A stretch of 64,000 nt of DNA from Thalassospira sp. (GCF_030690045.1 NZ_JAUYHK010000011.1:434001-498000), one strand, 5' to 3'; positions 36,876-46,845 are shown, counted from the stretch's first letter. Translations and numbers: made by a program. The notes: generated from the letters alone by a model not told the origin.

Positions 36876-37418
36876 ATGATTTGTAATGACACTCAGGAAT
36901 TGCTGCGGCTCTTGCCGCCAGCATCACGGATTTTGGGGCTGGACCTTGGCACCAAAACCATCGGTATTGCCTTGTCCGATGTCGGGCTTCAGATCGCAAG
37001 CCCCTATTCGCTGATCAAGCGCACCAAATTCAGCCGCGATATCCATGAAATTGGCAAGATCATCGACAAACAGAATGTCGCGGGCATCATCATCGGTTTT
37101 CCGCGTGAAATGGATGGCTCGATTGGCACGTCCTGCCACCGGGTTTATGCCTTTGTCGATGAAATGTCGAAACATGTCAGTCTGCCGGTTCTGATGTGGG
37201 ACGAACGCCTGTCAACCAGTGCGGTTGAACGCATCCTGATTGGCGAGGTTGACATGACCCGCAAACGCCGCGCCGAAGTCGTCGATAAAACCGCCGCCGC
37301 CTATATCCTGCAAGGGGCGCTGGACAATATGAACCGTCATACCGATCCCGGTCTTGAAGACGATGATGACGAGGATCTGGATCGCGACGACGACGAAGAC
37401 GACCGCGAAGAAGAATAA
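36876..37418 (+). CDS. ruvX: Holliday junction resolvase-like protein RuvX/YqgF
   Basis: 180 residues. RNase H-fold motifs in order: GLDLGTKTIGIALSD, IIIGFPREMDGSIG, WDERLSTSAVER, VVDKTAAAYILQGALD. Related proteins process the 5' end of 16S rRNA or resolve junctions. The last 24 residues are almost entirely Asp/Glu (EDDDDEDLDRDDDEDD), a long acidic tail not needed in the core family. Divergent from gatC. Confidence 0.95.
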   Translation: MICNDTQELLRLLPPASRILGLDLGTKTIGIALSDVGLQIASPYSLIKRTKFSRDIHEIGKIIDKQNVAGIIIGFPREMDGSIGTSCHRVYAFVDEMSKHVSLPVLMWDERLSTSAVERILIGEVDMTRKRRAEVVDKTAAAYILQGALDNMNRHTDPGLEDDDDEDLDRDDDEDDREEE

Positions 37419-37437
37419 TTCCTGCCTGATGTCTCAA

Positions 37438-37468
37438 AACAACGCCGGTGTCACACCCGGCGTTTTTT
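37438..37468. terminator. Terminator after ruvX
   Basis: AACGCCGG (37441-37448) pairs with CCGGCGTT (37457-37464) and is followed by TTTT. It overlaps the end of the convergent VOC gene. Confidence 0.8.
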
Positions 37469-38300
37469 ATGCCTGTTCCCCAACCTTATTTGGGGAAATC
37501 ACCATCATCACCCCAAACAGGCTGGACGGCGGAATAATCAGATCATCCCCGCACGGCACCGCGCCAAGCGACCGCGCCGCATCGGCAATCCCGGCCAGAT
37601 CGGGCACCAGCACCTGAAACCCGGCAAAACCGTCATCGGGCAATTCCGGATCATCCAGCCCAAACCGCTCGATCAGTTCATCGGCATGCAACACATCGAC
37701 CAGATGGCCGGTTTTGATATCGACAAAAAAATCCTCGACCGCCTCGGCCGCCCAATGGGTCAGATAGATTTTGCCAAGGGACGATACCCCGTTGGCATGG
37801 GTCTGATATTTCGGATGATAAAAATATTCCGCCGGGTGTTTGTGCTGGCAGGAAAAAGTGATGGCGTGGCGCAATAACGGATGATTGGCAAACGCCAGGG
37901 CAAAGCCAAGGTCAACCTCGCGGCCATCCGGCAGGGATGCCTTGCGATCAAATTCAAAAACATCGGGTGTCGCCGCCCCGCCCGCCATGAATTGTTCCCG
38001 GTCATCGGCGGCATTCGCCGATTGCAGGGCCAACATCGACATGCCTTCGCGATGGCGCAAGTAATCCCGGTTATAAACCGCAAAGGAAAATGGCGCATCC
38101 ATCGACCCCATGCCGATTTTATCGGGGTCCAGCACGGCCAGCAGTTCAATATAAAGCCCGTCAAGCTGGATCAGGGCATTGCCGGTGCCAAACGGATGCA
38201 CCGCACGCGGCGTGATTGTGAATCCCAACTTTTGATAGGCGGCACACGCCTGATCAAGATCACGCACACACAATACCAGATGGTCAATCGCCCTTGTCAT
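37467..38300 (-). CDS. VOC superfamily (glyoxalase-like domain) protein
   Basis: 277 residues. The first beta-alpha-beta-beta-beta unit begins IDHLVLCVRDLDQACAAYQKLGFTITPRAVHPFGTGNALIQLDG, the classical VOC start; a second module follows near residue 140 (HAITFSCQHKHPAEYFYHPKYQTHANG). It fits the glyoxalase-like domain family of about 270 residues. Its enzymatic role is unknown. It converges on ruvX. Confidence 0.8.
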   Translation of the reverse strand: MTRAIDHLVLCVRDLDQACAAYQKLGFTITPRAVHPFGTGNALIQLDGLYIELLAVLDPDKIGMGSMDAPFSFAVYNRDYLRHREGMSMLALQSANAADDREQFMAGGAATPDVFEFDRKASLPDGREVDLGFALAFANHPLLRHAITFSCQHKHPAEYFYHPKYQTHANGVSSLGKIYLTHWAAEAVEDFFVDIKTGHLVDVLHADELIERFGLDDPELPDDGFAGFQVLVPDLAGIADAARSLGAVPCGDDLIIPPSSLFGVMMVISPNKVGEQA

Positions 38301-38647
38301 AATCCCGCGCCCCCGGATTTCCGACAGATTTCAAAACCTGCCCTCGTTATTTATGTGATCACGCATACCCCGGACCGGACAGACCTCAGGATATATCATC
38401 CTGTCCCTTTTCCCGGAAGATATTCAATCGTGACGCGGGGTAATTACCACACATGATTGAACCGATGAATTATTTCATCCTGTAAAATAGTCTTACAGAC
38501 CTTTGGAAAAAATCCTATCCGTTCAGATAGAAGGGTGCGGGTGTAACGGCAAAGGGGCGGTAGGCTTTCACCGGGTTTGCTGTTGAAAGACTCTGTGTAT
38601 TTCTGAACGGGTTTTGAGCGCTCGGGTCAATTGCAGAAAATTTTAAA
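38301..38647. other. Intergenic stretch without recognised feature
   Basis: About 350 bp between the VOC gene and the ArsR promoter. No reading frame, RNA gene or repeat could be supported. The base composition is lower in GC than the flanking genes, consistent with the edge of an inserted unit. Confidence 0.45.
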
Positions 38648-38675
38648 TTGACATATCGGTAAATCTCGATATATT
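38648..38675 (+). promoter_or_regulatory. ArsR promoter with embedded operator
   Basis: TTGACA (38648-38653) and TATATT (38670-38675) are separated by 16 bp. The 20-mer ATATCGGTAAATCTCGATAT (38653-38672) covers the spacer and most of the -10. A nearly identical 20-mer lies before the oxidoreductase gene, so autoregulation is expected. The -10 ends six bases before the ATG. Confidence 0.75.
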
Positions 38676-38681
38676 CGCGTT

Positions 38682-38984
38682 ATGGAAATGCTCGAAATAT
38701 TCAAAGCCCTCTCAAACCGTACACGCCTTGAAATCCTCAAAGGCTTGAAAGAGCCTGCGAAAAATTTCCCTCCGCAGGATGAAGGCGACGTGGATACGGT
38801 TGGAGTTTGCGTCAGCAGCATTCAGGAAGGCGTCGGTCTGTCGCAATCGACAGTGTCCGATTATCTTGCAACACTGCAACGGGTGGGTCTGGTTGAAGTC
38901 AGGCGCATCGGGCAGTGGACCTACTACAAGCGAAATGAAGCAACCATCAGTGCTCTTGCCGAGAGAATAGGCAAAGAACTGTAG
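38682..38984 (+). CDS. ArsR-family regulator
   Basis: 100 residues, winged helix of the ArsR/SmtB family: MLEIFKALSNRTRLEILKGL, then GVGLSQSTVSDYLATLQRVGLVEVRRIGQWTYYKRN with the recognition helix and wing. A single Cys in VGVCVSSIQ means no obvious metal site, so it may sense an oxidant or an organic compound. No ribosome binding site is present and the ATG is only six bases past the -10, so the mRNA is probably leaderless. It precedes a quinone oxidoreductase gene that carries the same operator. Confidence 0.9.
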   Translation: MEMLEIFKALSNRTRLEILKGLKEPAKNFPPQDEGDVDTVGVCVSSIQEGVGLSQSTVSDYLATLQRVGLVEVRRIGQWTYYKRNEATISALAERIGKEL

Positions 38985-39000
38985 TTTTTTTTACCACAAT

Positions 39001-39020
39001 ATATCGAGAAATCTCGATAT
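39001..39020. promoter_or_regulatory. Operator before the quinone oxidoreductase gene
   Basis: ATATCGAGAAATCTCGATAT is a perfect 20-bp palindrome. It differs by only two bases from the site inside the ArsR promoter. Confidence 0.8.
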
Positions 39021-39047
39021 CCCTTTTTACCGAAATGAGGAACCAAA

Positions 39048-40037
<990 letters not shown>

Positions 40038-40065
40038 CCGCTGAACTCACTTTAAAGGTGCAACC

Positions 40066-40380
40066 ATGATTTATGAGATCGCTCAGCTGCCCGTTCACAA
40101 GGAGCATACTGAAACGTTCAGACAAGCATTCGCCAAAGTCGTTCCGTTGCTTAGCCGCGCAGAGGGTTACCAAGGTCACCTTCTGGCGCAAGGGATCGAA
40201 ACACCCGAACTATTCCACCTGATCGTGCGATGGCGCTCACTCGAAGACCACACACCGGGCTTTGAAACGAGTGAAGACCATCAGACATTCATGAGGGGCT
40301 TGGAGCAATATTTCTCGGAAGAACCGCGCGTCTATCATATCGAAGGCGCAGCTTTTGCTACAGGCGAATATCCTCTTTAA
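40066..40380 (+). CDS. Antibiotic biosynthesis monooxygenase (ABM) domain protein
   Basis: 104 residues, ferredoxin-like dimeric alpha/beta fold: YEIAQLPVHKEHTETFRQAFAKVVPLLSRAEGYQGHLLAQGIE, then FHLIVRWRSLEDHTPGFETSEDHQTFMRGL. Related proteins (YgiN type) act as quinol monooxygenases, which fits the adjacent quinone reductase. AAAGGTG lies eight bases before the ATG. Third gene of the ArsR unit, 28 bp after the oxidoreductase. Confidence 0.85.
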   Translation: MIYEIAQLPVHKEHTETFRQAFAKVVPLLSRAEGYQGHLLAQGIETPELFHLIVRWRSLEDHTPGFETSEDHQTFMRGLEQYFSEEPRVYHIEGAAFATGEYPL

Positions 40381-40415
40381 AAGCTTACAAAGAGCACGTA
40401 ACGGAAGCCGGGCAA

Positions 40416-40650
40416 CAAGACGCACCTCTCCCGTCTTGACCTGTGGCCGGGTTACACCGACTGCGCAATGCCCCCGTAATGGCTTCTCCATCCGCCGGTC
40501 AGTATCCTGCGGGTGCGCCCACCATCCTGTCTGTCTGTGTATCGCTGCATCATCGCCTCTTTCATTTGGTGCCAAACGCAAAAACCCGCAAAGCATCACG
40601 CTTTGCGGGTTTCGGTCCGGGCGGGTTTGTCCCGTTGATTTTTCTCTCCT
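40416..40650. repeat. Dispersed structured repeat, copy A
   Basis: About 235 bp with clear similarity to 61936-62166. It begins with hairpin CAAGACG ... CGTCTTG (40416-40438), then TGGCCGGGTTA, a central variable part, GTATCGCTGCATCATC, CAAACGCAAAAACCCGC, and ends with a strong hairpin (40582-40594 with 40600-40612; loop ATCAC) and CGGTCCGGGCGG. The last hairpin could act as a terminator on either strand. No gene is present. Confidence 0.75.
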
Positions 40651-40709
40651 GTGCTTGCATCCCGTCACGGCTTGCCATATGCAGGACAGATCATTTCGCG
40701 AGGATTCCG

Positions 40710-41633
40710 ATGGTCGCCATCCTGTCCGCCCTGATCCCGACCTTTGCGTTGATTGTGCTGGGATTTATCCTGCGACAACGTCAATTTTTACCCGATTCCT
40801 TTTGGCCGGGGGCGGAAAAACTCACCTATTATGTCACCTTCCCCGCCCTGTTATTTGCCAATACCGCCAGTGCCGATTTGGGCAGCCTACCGGTCGGCGG
40901 CATCACAATCGGCATGTTAGGCGCGGTTGCGGTTTCGGCACTGCTGGCCCTGCTGATCAAACCCGCCTTGCGGATCAGCGATCCGGCCTTCAGTTCCTTT
41001 TTTCAGGGGGCCATCCGGCCCAACACCTATATCGGGCTGGCCGTGGCCGCCGCCCTTTTGGGGGAACGCGGCCTGACCGTCACGGCATTATGCGTCGCCC
41101 TTGTGGTGCCGACGGTCAATGTCCTGTCGATTCTGGCCTGTGCCCGCTGGGGCGAAAGCGACCGTAAACCGGGGCTGTTTTCGGCAATCCGTGATGTGTT
41201 GCGCAATCCGTTGCTGATGGCCTGTGTGTTGGGCATTATTGCCAATCTGGTCGGGGTCGGCCTGCCGCCGGTGATCGGGCCGTTTCTGGAAATTCTGGGC
41301 CGTTCGGCCCTGCCCATCGGGTTGCTGGCGGTCGGGGCCGGGCTTGACCTGATGGCGGCCCGTCGCGCCGGGGGCACGGTCACGGTCTCGACGATTGGCA
41401 AACTGGTGATCAGCCCGGCCATTGCCATTGGTATTGCCGTTGTTCTCGATATTCCACCTGTCGATATGGCGGCACTGGCGTTTTATGCCGCCCTTCCGGC
41501 CTCGGCCAGTGCCTATGTTCTGGCGCGGCTGATGGGCGGGGATGCGCAAATGATGGCCAGCATCATCACCATCCATACCCTTGCCGCCATGGTCACCCTG
41601 CCGCTTTTGGCAATCTTGCTGCAAGTCGCCTGA
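40710..41633 (+). CDS. AEC family (auxin efflux carrier-like) transporter
   Basis: 307 residues from the ATG at 40710, with AGGA eight bases upstream. Earlier in-frame start codons lie inside the repeat element and are rejected. Ten hydrophobic helices; the features LIVLGFILRQRQFLPDSFWPGAEKLTYYVTFPALLFA and NLVGVGLPPVIGPFLEILGRSALPIGLLAVGAGL match bacterial AEC permeases, which export or import dicarboxylates or malonate. Located directly before pyrB on the same strand. Confidence 0.88.
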   Translation: MVAILSALIPTFALIVLGFILRQRQFLPDSFWPGAEKLTYYVTFPALLFANTASADLGSLPVGGITIGMLGAVAVSALLALLIKPALRISDPAFSSFFQGAIRPNTYIGLAVAAALLGERGLTVTALCVALVVPTVNVLSILACARWGESDRKPGLFSAIRDVLRNPLLMACVLGIIANLVGVGLPPVIGPFLEILGRSALPIGLLAVGAGLDLMAARRAGGTVTVSTIGKLVISPAIAIGIAVVLDIPPVDMAALAFYAALPASASAYVLARLMGGDAQMMASIITIHTLAAMVTLPLLAILLQVA

Positions 41634-41745
41634 AAACTGACCGGGCGGACAGGAAAACAGGCGATATTTTACCTTTCCGTCGGCGGGGCATATCGTTTAT
41701 GCTCCGCCCGAAATTCCCATCCTGTCAAGGAACAAGCGTAACGCC

Positions 41746-42717
41746 ATGAGTGTCATGGGACCAACGGCGGATCATTATCCGCATCCTCACCTGCTGGGCA
41801 TCGAGGGTCTGACCCCCGGGGAAATCACCCTTATTCTGGATCGTGCCCAGCATTACGCAGAAAAAAACCGCACCGCCGACAAAACCAGCAATATTCTGGC
41901 CGGCAGTACGGTGGTCAATCTGTTTTATGAAAATTCCACCCGCACCCTGACATCCTTTGAACTGGCCGCAAAACGGCTGGGTGCGGATGTCATCAATATG
42001 ACGGTGGGCACCAGTTCGGTCAAAAAGGGCGAAACCCTGATTGATACCGCAATGACGTTAAACGCCATGAATCCCGACGCCCTTGTCGTGCGTCATGGCG
42101 ATAGCGGTGCTGTCAAACTGCTCAGCGAAAAGGTCAATTGCGCGGTTCTGAATGCCGGGGATGGCCGCCATGAACATCCGACACAGGCCCTGCTCGATGC
42201 CCTGACGATCCGCCGTCACAAGGGCCGCCTGCACCGCCTGACCGTGGCAATTTGCGGCGACATCGCCCATTCGCGGGTGGCGCGGTCCAACATTTTGTTG
42301 CTCAACACCATGGGGTCGCGGGTCCGCCTGATTGCCCCGCCCACCCTGTTGCCATCGAAAATCGAACGCATGGGCGTTGAAATTTTCCACGACATGGAAG
42401 AAGGCCTGAAAGATTGCGACATTGTCATGATGTTGCGCCTTCAGCTTGAACGCATGGAAGGTAGTTTTATTCCCTCCGTGCGCGAATATTTCCATTTCCA
42501 CGGTCTGGACCGCGCCAAACTGGCCAATGCAAAACCCGATGCCCTGATCATGCATCCCGGCCCGATGAATCGCGGAGTCGAAATCGACAGCGAGGTCGCC
42601 GACGATGTCGAACGATCCGTCATTCGCGAACAGGTCGAAATGGGGGTTGCCGTCCGCATGGCGGCCCTTGAAATTCTGGTGCAGAACCAACGGGCCGCGC
42701 CACGAGGAGACTCATGA
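41746..42717 (+). CDS. pyrB: Aspartate carbamoyltransferase catalytic subunit
   Basis: 323 residues. Carbamoyl-phosphate site [34 protein letters not shown], and the aspartate-loop end [12 protein letters not shown]. It makes carbamoyl-aspartate, the first dedicated step of pyrimidine synthesis. The stop codon overlaps the next gene by four bases, coupling it to a dihydroorotase-like protein; no pyrI-type regulatory subunit is seen. In bacteria with this layout the two proteins form a complex. Confidence 0.97.
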   Translation: MSVMGPTADHYPHPHLLGIEGLTPGEITLILDRAQHYAEKNRTADKTSNILAGSTVVNLFYENSTRTLTSFELAAKRLGADVINMTVGTSSVKKGETLIDTAMTLNAMNPDALVVRHGDSGAVKLLSEKVNCAVLNAGDGRHEHPTQALLDALTIRRHKGRLHRLTVAICGDIAHSRVARSNILLLNTMGSRVRLIAPPTLLPSKIERMGVEIFHDMEEGLKDCDIVMMLRLQLERMEGSFIPSVREYFHFHGLDRAKLANAKPDALIMHPGPMNRGVEIDSEVADDVERSVIREQVEMGVAVRMAALEILVQNQRAAPRGDS

Positions 42718-44048
42718 TGCCCGCCATCCGCGCCAAGGCCAGCGGCAAAACGGCTTTTGTCAATGTCCGCTTGCTTGACCCAGCCAGCCAGACCGACTGC
42801 CAAGGCGGCCTGTTGGTTGAAGATGGCAAAATTGCCGGTATCGGCCCGCAAATTACCGCCGCAAACCTGCCATCGGGTTGCACGGTGATTGATGGCAAGG
42901 GGGCCTGTCTGGCCCCCGGGCTGGTCGATATGCGCGTGCAATTGCGCGAACCGGGGTTTGAACATCAGGAAACCATCGAAACCGCCGGGCATTCTGCCGC
43001 CACCGGCGGTGTGACCACCATGGTTGCCCTGCCCAATACCGATCCGGTGGTCGATGACGTGGCCGGGGTCGAATTTGTCGCCCGCCGGGCACGCAAGGTC
43101 GGCCTGGCCAAGGTATTTGTCTATGGTGCGGTGTCCAAGGGCATGGAAGGCCACGAAATCACCGAAATGGGCTTGCTCCATCAGGCCGGGGCCGTCGCCT
43201 TCTGCGATGGCGACCAGACCATCGCCAACAGCCGCCTTCTGCGACAGGCCCTGTCCTATGCCACGTTTTTTGACGGCATGATCGTGCAACATCCCGAAGA
43301 ACCGGAACTCTCGCGCGGTGCCTCGATGAATAGCGGCGAATTATCGACCCGGCTGGGTCTTTCGGGTGTTTCGCCGCTGGCCGAAGTCATTCAGATCGAA
43401 CGCGATATCCGTCTGGCCGAAATGACCGGCGGGCGGCTGCATTTCGCCCATATTTCAACGGGCGAGTCGGTCGAAGTCATCCGCCGCGCCAAAAAACGCG
43501 GCCTGAAAATCACCTGCGATACCGCGCCGTTCTATTTTGCCCTGAATGAAAATGCAGTGTCGGATTACCGGACCTTTGCCAAACTGTCGCCGCCCTTGCG
43601 GGCCGAAGAAGACCGGCAGGCGATTGTCATGGGGCTGGCCGATGGCACGATTGACGCCATCGCATCGGACCATAATCCGCAGGATGCCGATTCCAAACGT
43701 CTGCCCTTTGCACAGGCGGCGGCGGGGGCTGTCGGGCTTGAAACCCTGCTGCCGATCTCGCTCGAACTGTATCATAACGGCTTTATGCCGTTGCTCGATG
43801 TCATCGGGCGGCTGACGATGCACCCTGCCCGTTTGATGAAACTCGGCGCCGGGACGCTTGCCATCGGCAAGGCCGCCGATCTGATGATGTTTGATCCGGA
43901 CCGGGCGGGCAAGATTGATCCTTATGCCTTTGTGTCAAAATCCAAAAATTCGCCCTTTGACGGTCGCCTGACCCAGGGAAAGGTTGTGCGTACCATCATT
44001 GATGGGCGCGATGTTTTCGTGCATGCCCCGTGGTTTGAAGGACAATAA
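42714..44048 (+). CDS. Dihydroorotase-like protein lacking metal ligands (PyrC' / PyrX type)
   Basis: 444 residues with the full dihydroorotase fold, but several active-site residues are changed. The usual DxHxHLREPG motif reads [10 protein letters not shown] (residues 72-81), so both metal His are missing. The segment normally containing the His pair after the TP motif reads APFYF (271-275), and the C-terminal DHAPH reads DHNPQ (319-323). The catalytic Asp at 319 remains. Such pseudo-dihydroorotases in other bacteria act as non-catalytic partners of PyrB. Translationally coupled to pyrB (42714-42717). A true dihydroorotase must then be elsewhere in the genome. Confidence 0.85.
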   Translation: MMPAIRAKASGKTAFVNVRLLDPASQTDCQGGLLVEDGKIAGIGPQITAANLPSGCTVIDGKGACLAPGLVDMRVQLREPGFEHQETIETAGHSAATGGVTTMVALPNTDPVVDDVAGVEFVARRARKVGLAKVFVYGAVSKGMEGHEITEMGLLHQAGAVAFCDGDQTIANSRLLRQALSYATFFDGMIVQHPEEPELSRGASMNSGELSTRLGLSGVSPLAEVIQIERDIRLAEMTGGRLHFAHISTGESVEVIRRAKKRGLKITCDTAPFYFALNENAVSDYRTFAKLSPPLRAEEDRQAIVMGLADGTIDAIASDHNPQDADSKRLPFAQAAAGAVGLETLLPISLELYHNGFMPLLDVIGRLTMHPARLMKLGAGTLAIGKAADLMMFDPDRAGKIDPYAFVSKSKNSPFDGRLTQGKVVRTIIDGRDVFVHAPWFEGQ

Positions 44049-44053
44049 TCCAG

Positions 44054-44707
44054 ATGGAACTCGATCCGGCCTACAAAGCCATGTTGATGTCGTTACAAAT
44101 CGCCACTGTCTGTGGCTATCTTTTGGGGTCCATTCCCTTTGGGCTGGTTCTGACCCGTCTCGCCGGTCTGGGCGATATTCGCAAAATCGGTTCCGGCAAT
44201 ATCGGGGCGACCAATGTTCTGCGCTCCGGGCGCAAGGATCTGGCATTGCTGACCCTGATTTGCGATTCCGGCAAGGGGGCGGCGGCGGCCCTGCTCTTTA
44301 CCCATTATGTCGGGGTTGAAGCCGGTATTTTTGCCGGGGCGGCGGCGGTGGTCGGCCATATGTTTCCGCTGTGGCTGCGGTTTAAGGGCGGCAAGGGTGT
44401 GGCGACAACGCTGGGCACCCTGATTGCGGTCAACTGGATCATGGGGCTGTCGGCCGCGCTGGCATGGCTGGTGATGGCGCTGATTTTCCGGATTTCGTCC
44501 CTGGCGGCACTGGTCGCCCTTCTTGTCGCCCCGCTGGTCGCCCTGTTTATCCTCGATGCCCCCGGACCGGGATGGCTGGCGGTGTTTCTGGCGATCATTG
44601 TCTGGCTGGCCCACCACGCCAATATCCGCCGCCTTCTGCGCGGCGAAGAACCGAAAATCGGCCAGAAGAAAAAAGAGGATGCCGACGCCGAAACACCCGG
44701 CATCTAG
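44054..44707 (+). CDS. plsY: Acyl phosphate:glycerol-3-phosphate acyltransferase
   Basis: 217 residues, polytopic inner-membrane enzyme. Motif 1 GSIPFGLVLTRLAGLGDIRKIGSGNIGATNVLR, motif 2 FKGGKGVATTLG and motif 3 AHHANIRRLLRGEE are the three conserved loops of PlsY. It acylates glycerol-3-phosphate from acyl-phosphate, the first step of phospholipid synthesis. Five bases follow pyrC' and a terminator follows the gene. Confidence 0.95.
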   Translation: MELDPAYKAMLMSLQIATVCGYLLGSIPFGLVLTRLAGLGDIRKIGSGNIGATNVLRSGRKDLALLTLICDSGKGAAAALLFTHYVGVEAGIFAGAAAVVGHMFPLWLRFKGGKGVATTLGTLIAVNWIMGLSAALAWLVMALIFRISSLAALVALLVAPLVALFILDAPGPGWLAVFLAIIVWLAHHANIRRLLRGEEPKIGQKKKEDADAETPGI

Positions 44708-44718
44708 CAGCCTTGCCT

Positions 44719-44770
44719 TTGAAACACTTGACGAATCAGCGCCCGGATACAATCCGGGCGTTACTCTTTT
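44719..44770. repeat. Left copy of an imperfect direct repeat flanking the three-gene cassette, with terminator
   Basis: The 44719-44770 segment contains CTTGACGAATC and the terminator hairpin CGCCCGGAT / ATCCGGGCG (44740-44760) followed by TTACTCTTTT. A diverged copy of the same 50 bp occurs at 46867-46922, where it encodes the start of dprA. Confidence 0.6.
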
Positions 44771-44851
44771 ATGGCCCCCTGCATCCAAAAAATCTTCCGG
44801 ATCAACGAGCCGAAATTCACAAATAGTCGTTCATTGCGTCAAAATTTCATG

Positions 44852-45262
44852 ATGAACGAAATACTCCAGTTACTTGACACCGTGATCACTGAGCTTCAAC
44901 AGCGTCGGGATTTCACCTCAATCACCTTCGCGGTAAATCAGAAACCCATCACGGCAACACAAGCTGTCGCGGCATTCACCACCTACAAACAGGAGGTGTT
45001 GACCTTACAGTCGCGCGGCACAGCGATAGCTGAGGCAAAAAGCGATGAATTGCTGGCCCTGATCTCGGCCATCATCAACTCCAATCTGGTAATTTCAAAG
45101 ATGGGGCAGTTGAACACCAAACGCACCATCGAACCTGGAAAAGCCATATCCTATAACAAGACCCTGACTGATCTTCAGAACCAGATCATGCTCTTCAAGG
45201 CCAGTGGCGAAACGAATGAACCGGATCAATACAATCCCGGAACATCCATTTCCTGGGATTAG
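44852..45262 (+). CDS. Cassette protein 1, hypothetical helical protein
   Basis: 136 residues. Mostly helical sequence (NEILQLLDTVITELQQRRDF, TYKQEVLTLQSRGTAIAEAKSDELLALISAIINSN), no signal or membrane segment. An ATG three bases upstream is equally possible; no clear ribosome binding site. Not recognised. GC content looks lower than in plsY and dprA. First of three genes in a unit wedged between plsY and dprA. Confidence 0.6.
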   Translation: MNEILQLLDTVITELQQRRDFTSITFAVNQKPITATQAVAAFTTYKQEVLTLQSRGTAIAEAKSDELLALISAIINSNLVISKMGQLNTKRTIEPGKAISYNKTLTDLQNQIMLFKASGETNEPDQYNPGTSISWD

Positions 45263-45283
45263 GAATGCCCCGAAGGATTTGAT

Positions 45284-46354
45284 ATGCCGAATATTGAATA
45301 TCTATACAGAACACTGGCCAATATAGGGTTTCCCGTCGGAGCTGGAGCAAATCTCTGCGGTGGTGGTGCGGGTCTGCAAGGCATACTGGCCCCAATCGTC
45401 TCCCCGATTGGGGCAACATGGCCCCAACTGGTCAACGCAACATTGATCAGTGCCATTTTGCCCGGTCCCGTCTGGCTTAATGTTCGGGAGGCCAACTGGC
45501 GCCAGAACGCAATGCGAACAGCCTCCAGAATGATCGGTGGTTATTTAGTCAAAACACCGGTTCAATATCATGCCGATCCCTCTGACAAAGCGGCACTTGC
45601 CGAAGCAATGGGAACGACAATGACCTGTTTCATTGCCGACCATGTGGCCGGAGGATTCCCGGCAAACATGATCCATCTCTCGCGCTTTGAAATTATGAAT
45701 CCCGGTGCTGTCGTTTTTGGCGCTGCTGCACGCCCCGATTACATTTCCCAAATTGGTGGTGTCGGCCCCTATCAGATATGGGAGGCAAAAGGCAGTGGTG
45801 GCAACTGGACAGCCTTAGGCCCCCAGACCGGGGCCGCTTCGGGACCTGTATTGAGAACAGCTATCCAGCAATGCACATCAGTGCTCACCGTTTTTGGCGG
45901 ATTTCCCGACGCTTGCGTTGGCTGTATGGCACAAGGCCGCAACACAAACAGATGGCGAATGGTGATCAGTGACCCGCCATCACCGAAAAGCTGGACCCCA
46001 GACCCGGCATATCAGGATGCAACCTTTGTAACATATTACGAACCTCTGATCGAAATGATCGATTACCTGCAACCAGATCCCCAACGCATCACATTTGGCT
46101 CCCGGACCATCGACATTGCGCAATTGTCACCAGATATTGTCATCGGAATCGATGTCGCAATTCTGGACGCATTTGCCAACTATTCGCCCGATAGTTGGCC
46201 ACCGGGCAAACTGACTGATCTTATTCGTCAGGCCATTGGCCAAGGATACGTAAAGGATAATTCCCCCAAAAACGAGCTCGAATATCTGAACGGCAACGGA
46301 ATTTACACAGGTGTTTCACAAAAGCTCGTCGACGAACAAAAAAGCACGCATTAG
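45284..46354 (+). CDS. Cassette protein 2, possible PD-(D/E)xK nuclease-like protein
   Basis: 356 residues, soluble. Residues 151-170 read PDYISQIGGVGPYQIWEAKG: an Asp (152) followed 15 residues later by Glu-x-Lys (167-169), then a helix LRTAIQQCTSVLTVFGG. This is the spacing of a PD-(D/E)xK nuclease core, but the motif is short and could be coincidental. The N terminus is rich in Gly and aromatic residues, and the C-terminal third is helical (LTDLIRQAIGQGYVKD). I do not recognise a family. Second gene of the cassette, 21 bp after the first. Confidence 0.6.
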   Translation: MPNIEYLYRTLANIGFPVGAGANLCGGGAGLQGILAPIVSPIGATWPQLVNATLISAILPGPVWLNVREANWRQNAMRTASRMIGGYLVKTPVQYHADPSDKAALAEAMGTTMTCFIADHVAGGFPANMIHLSRFEIMNPGAVVFGAAARPDYISQIGGVGPYQIWEAKGSGGNWTALGPQTGAASGPVLRTAIQQCTSVLTVFGGFPDACVGCMAQGRNTNRWRMVISDPPSPKSWTPDPAYQDATFVTYYEPLIEMIDYLQPDPQRITFGSRTIDIAQLSPDIVIGIDVAILDAFANYSPDSWPPGKLTDLIRQAIGQGYVKDNSPKNELEYLNGNGIYTGVSQKLVDEQKSTH

Positions 46355-46401
46355 GTACGGATCACCTTGCACCAAGGTCATAAAAGGGATCAGAAAAATC
46401 G

Positions 46402-46845
46402 ATGTCAGTTAACAGTAACGATGACGTTCTCAACGTGATTATGAAAACCACAAGGGGCATCCTTGCTTCAAGCGAAGTGATGTTTAGCCTTTCACCTGAT
46501 ATCGCCCTTTACTTCACCGACAAAACCGGCAAGTTGCAACCCAATCCTCCTGCCCAATACGGTCAGATTCCCATGATTTTTTATGAGGTTTCCGTTGCTG
46601 AATCTGCCGATGGCTCATGGTGGATACCAACATGTTCTGTGCCGGACACACCGTCCGGATTGAATATCTGGGGCAATTGGGAACCATTGAAGGTCAGCGA
46701 GCACTCCACTATCGTCACAACAGCAATGCTGAGACCTCAAAACGCCTTGTGCTGGGTTCCTGCAATGGTCATTGAGGAAAATCTCACTCCAATTATCTTC
46801 AAAGGTAGTATCTTGGGCGAATACCCTGTTACTAAAGCGGCGTAA
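46402..46845 (+). CDS. Cassette protein 3, hypothetical
   Basis: 147 residues. Probably beta-rich (ALYFTDKTGKLQPNPPAQYGQIPMIFYEVSVAES, DGSWWIPTCSVPDTPSGLNIWGNW). No membrane or signal segment. AAAAGGGATC lies about 13 bases before the ATG. Not recognised. Third gene of the cassette, 47 bp after the second; it ends just before the right copy of the flanking direct repeat. Confidence 0.6.
   Translation: MSVNSNDDVLNVIMKTTRGILASSEVMFSLSPDIALYFTDKTGKLQPNPPAQYGQIPMIFYEVSVAESADGSWWIPTCSVPDTPSGLNIWGNWEPLKVSEHSTIVTTAMLRPQNALCWVPAMVIEENLTPIIFKGSILGEYPVTKAA

Noticed and set aside
40443-40709. N-terminal extension of the AEC transporter gene
   Set aside because: The in-frame upstream part lies inside the dispersed repeat, has no ribosome binding site and gives a Cys/Pro-rich sequence unlike a permease start. 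The ATG at 40710 has AGGA.
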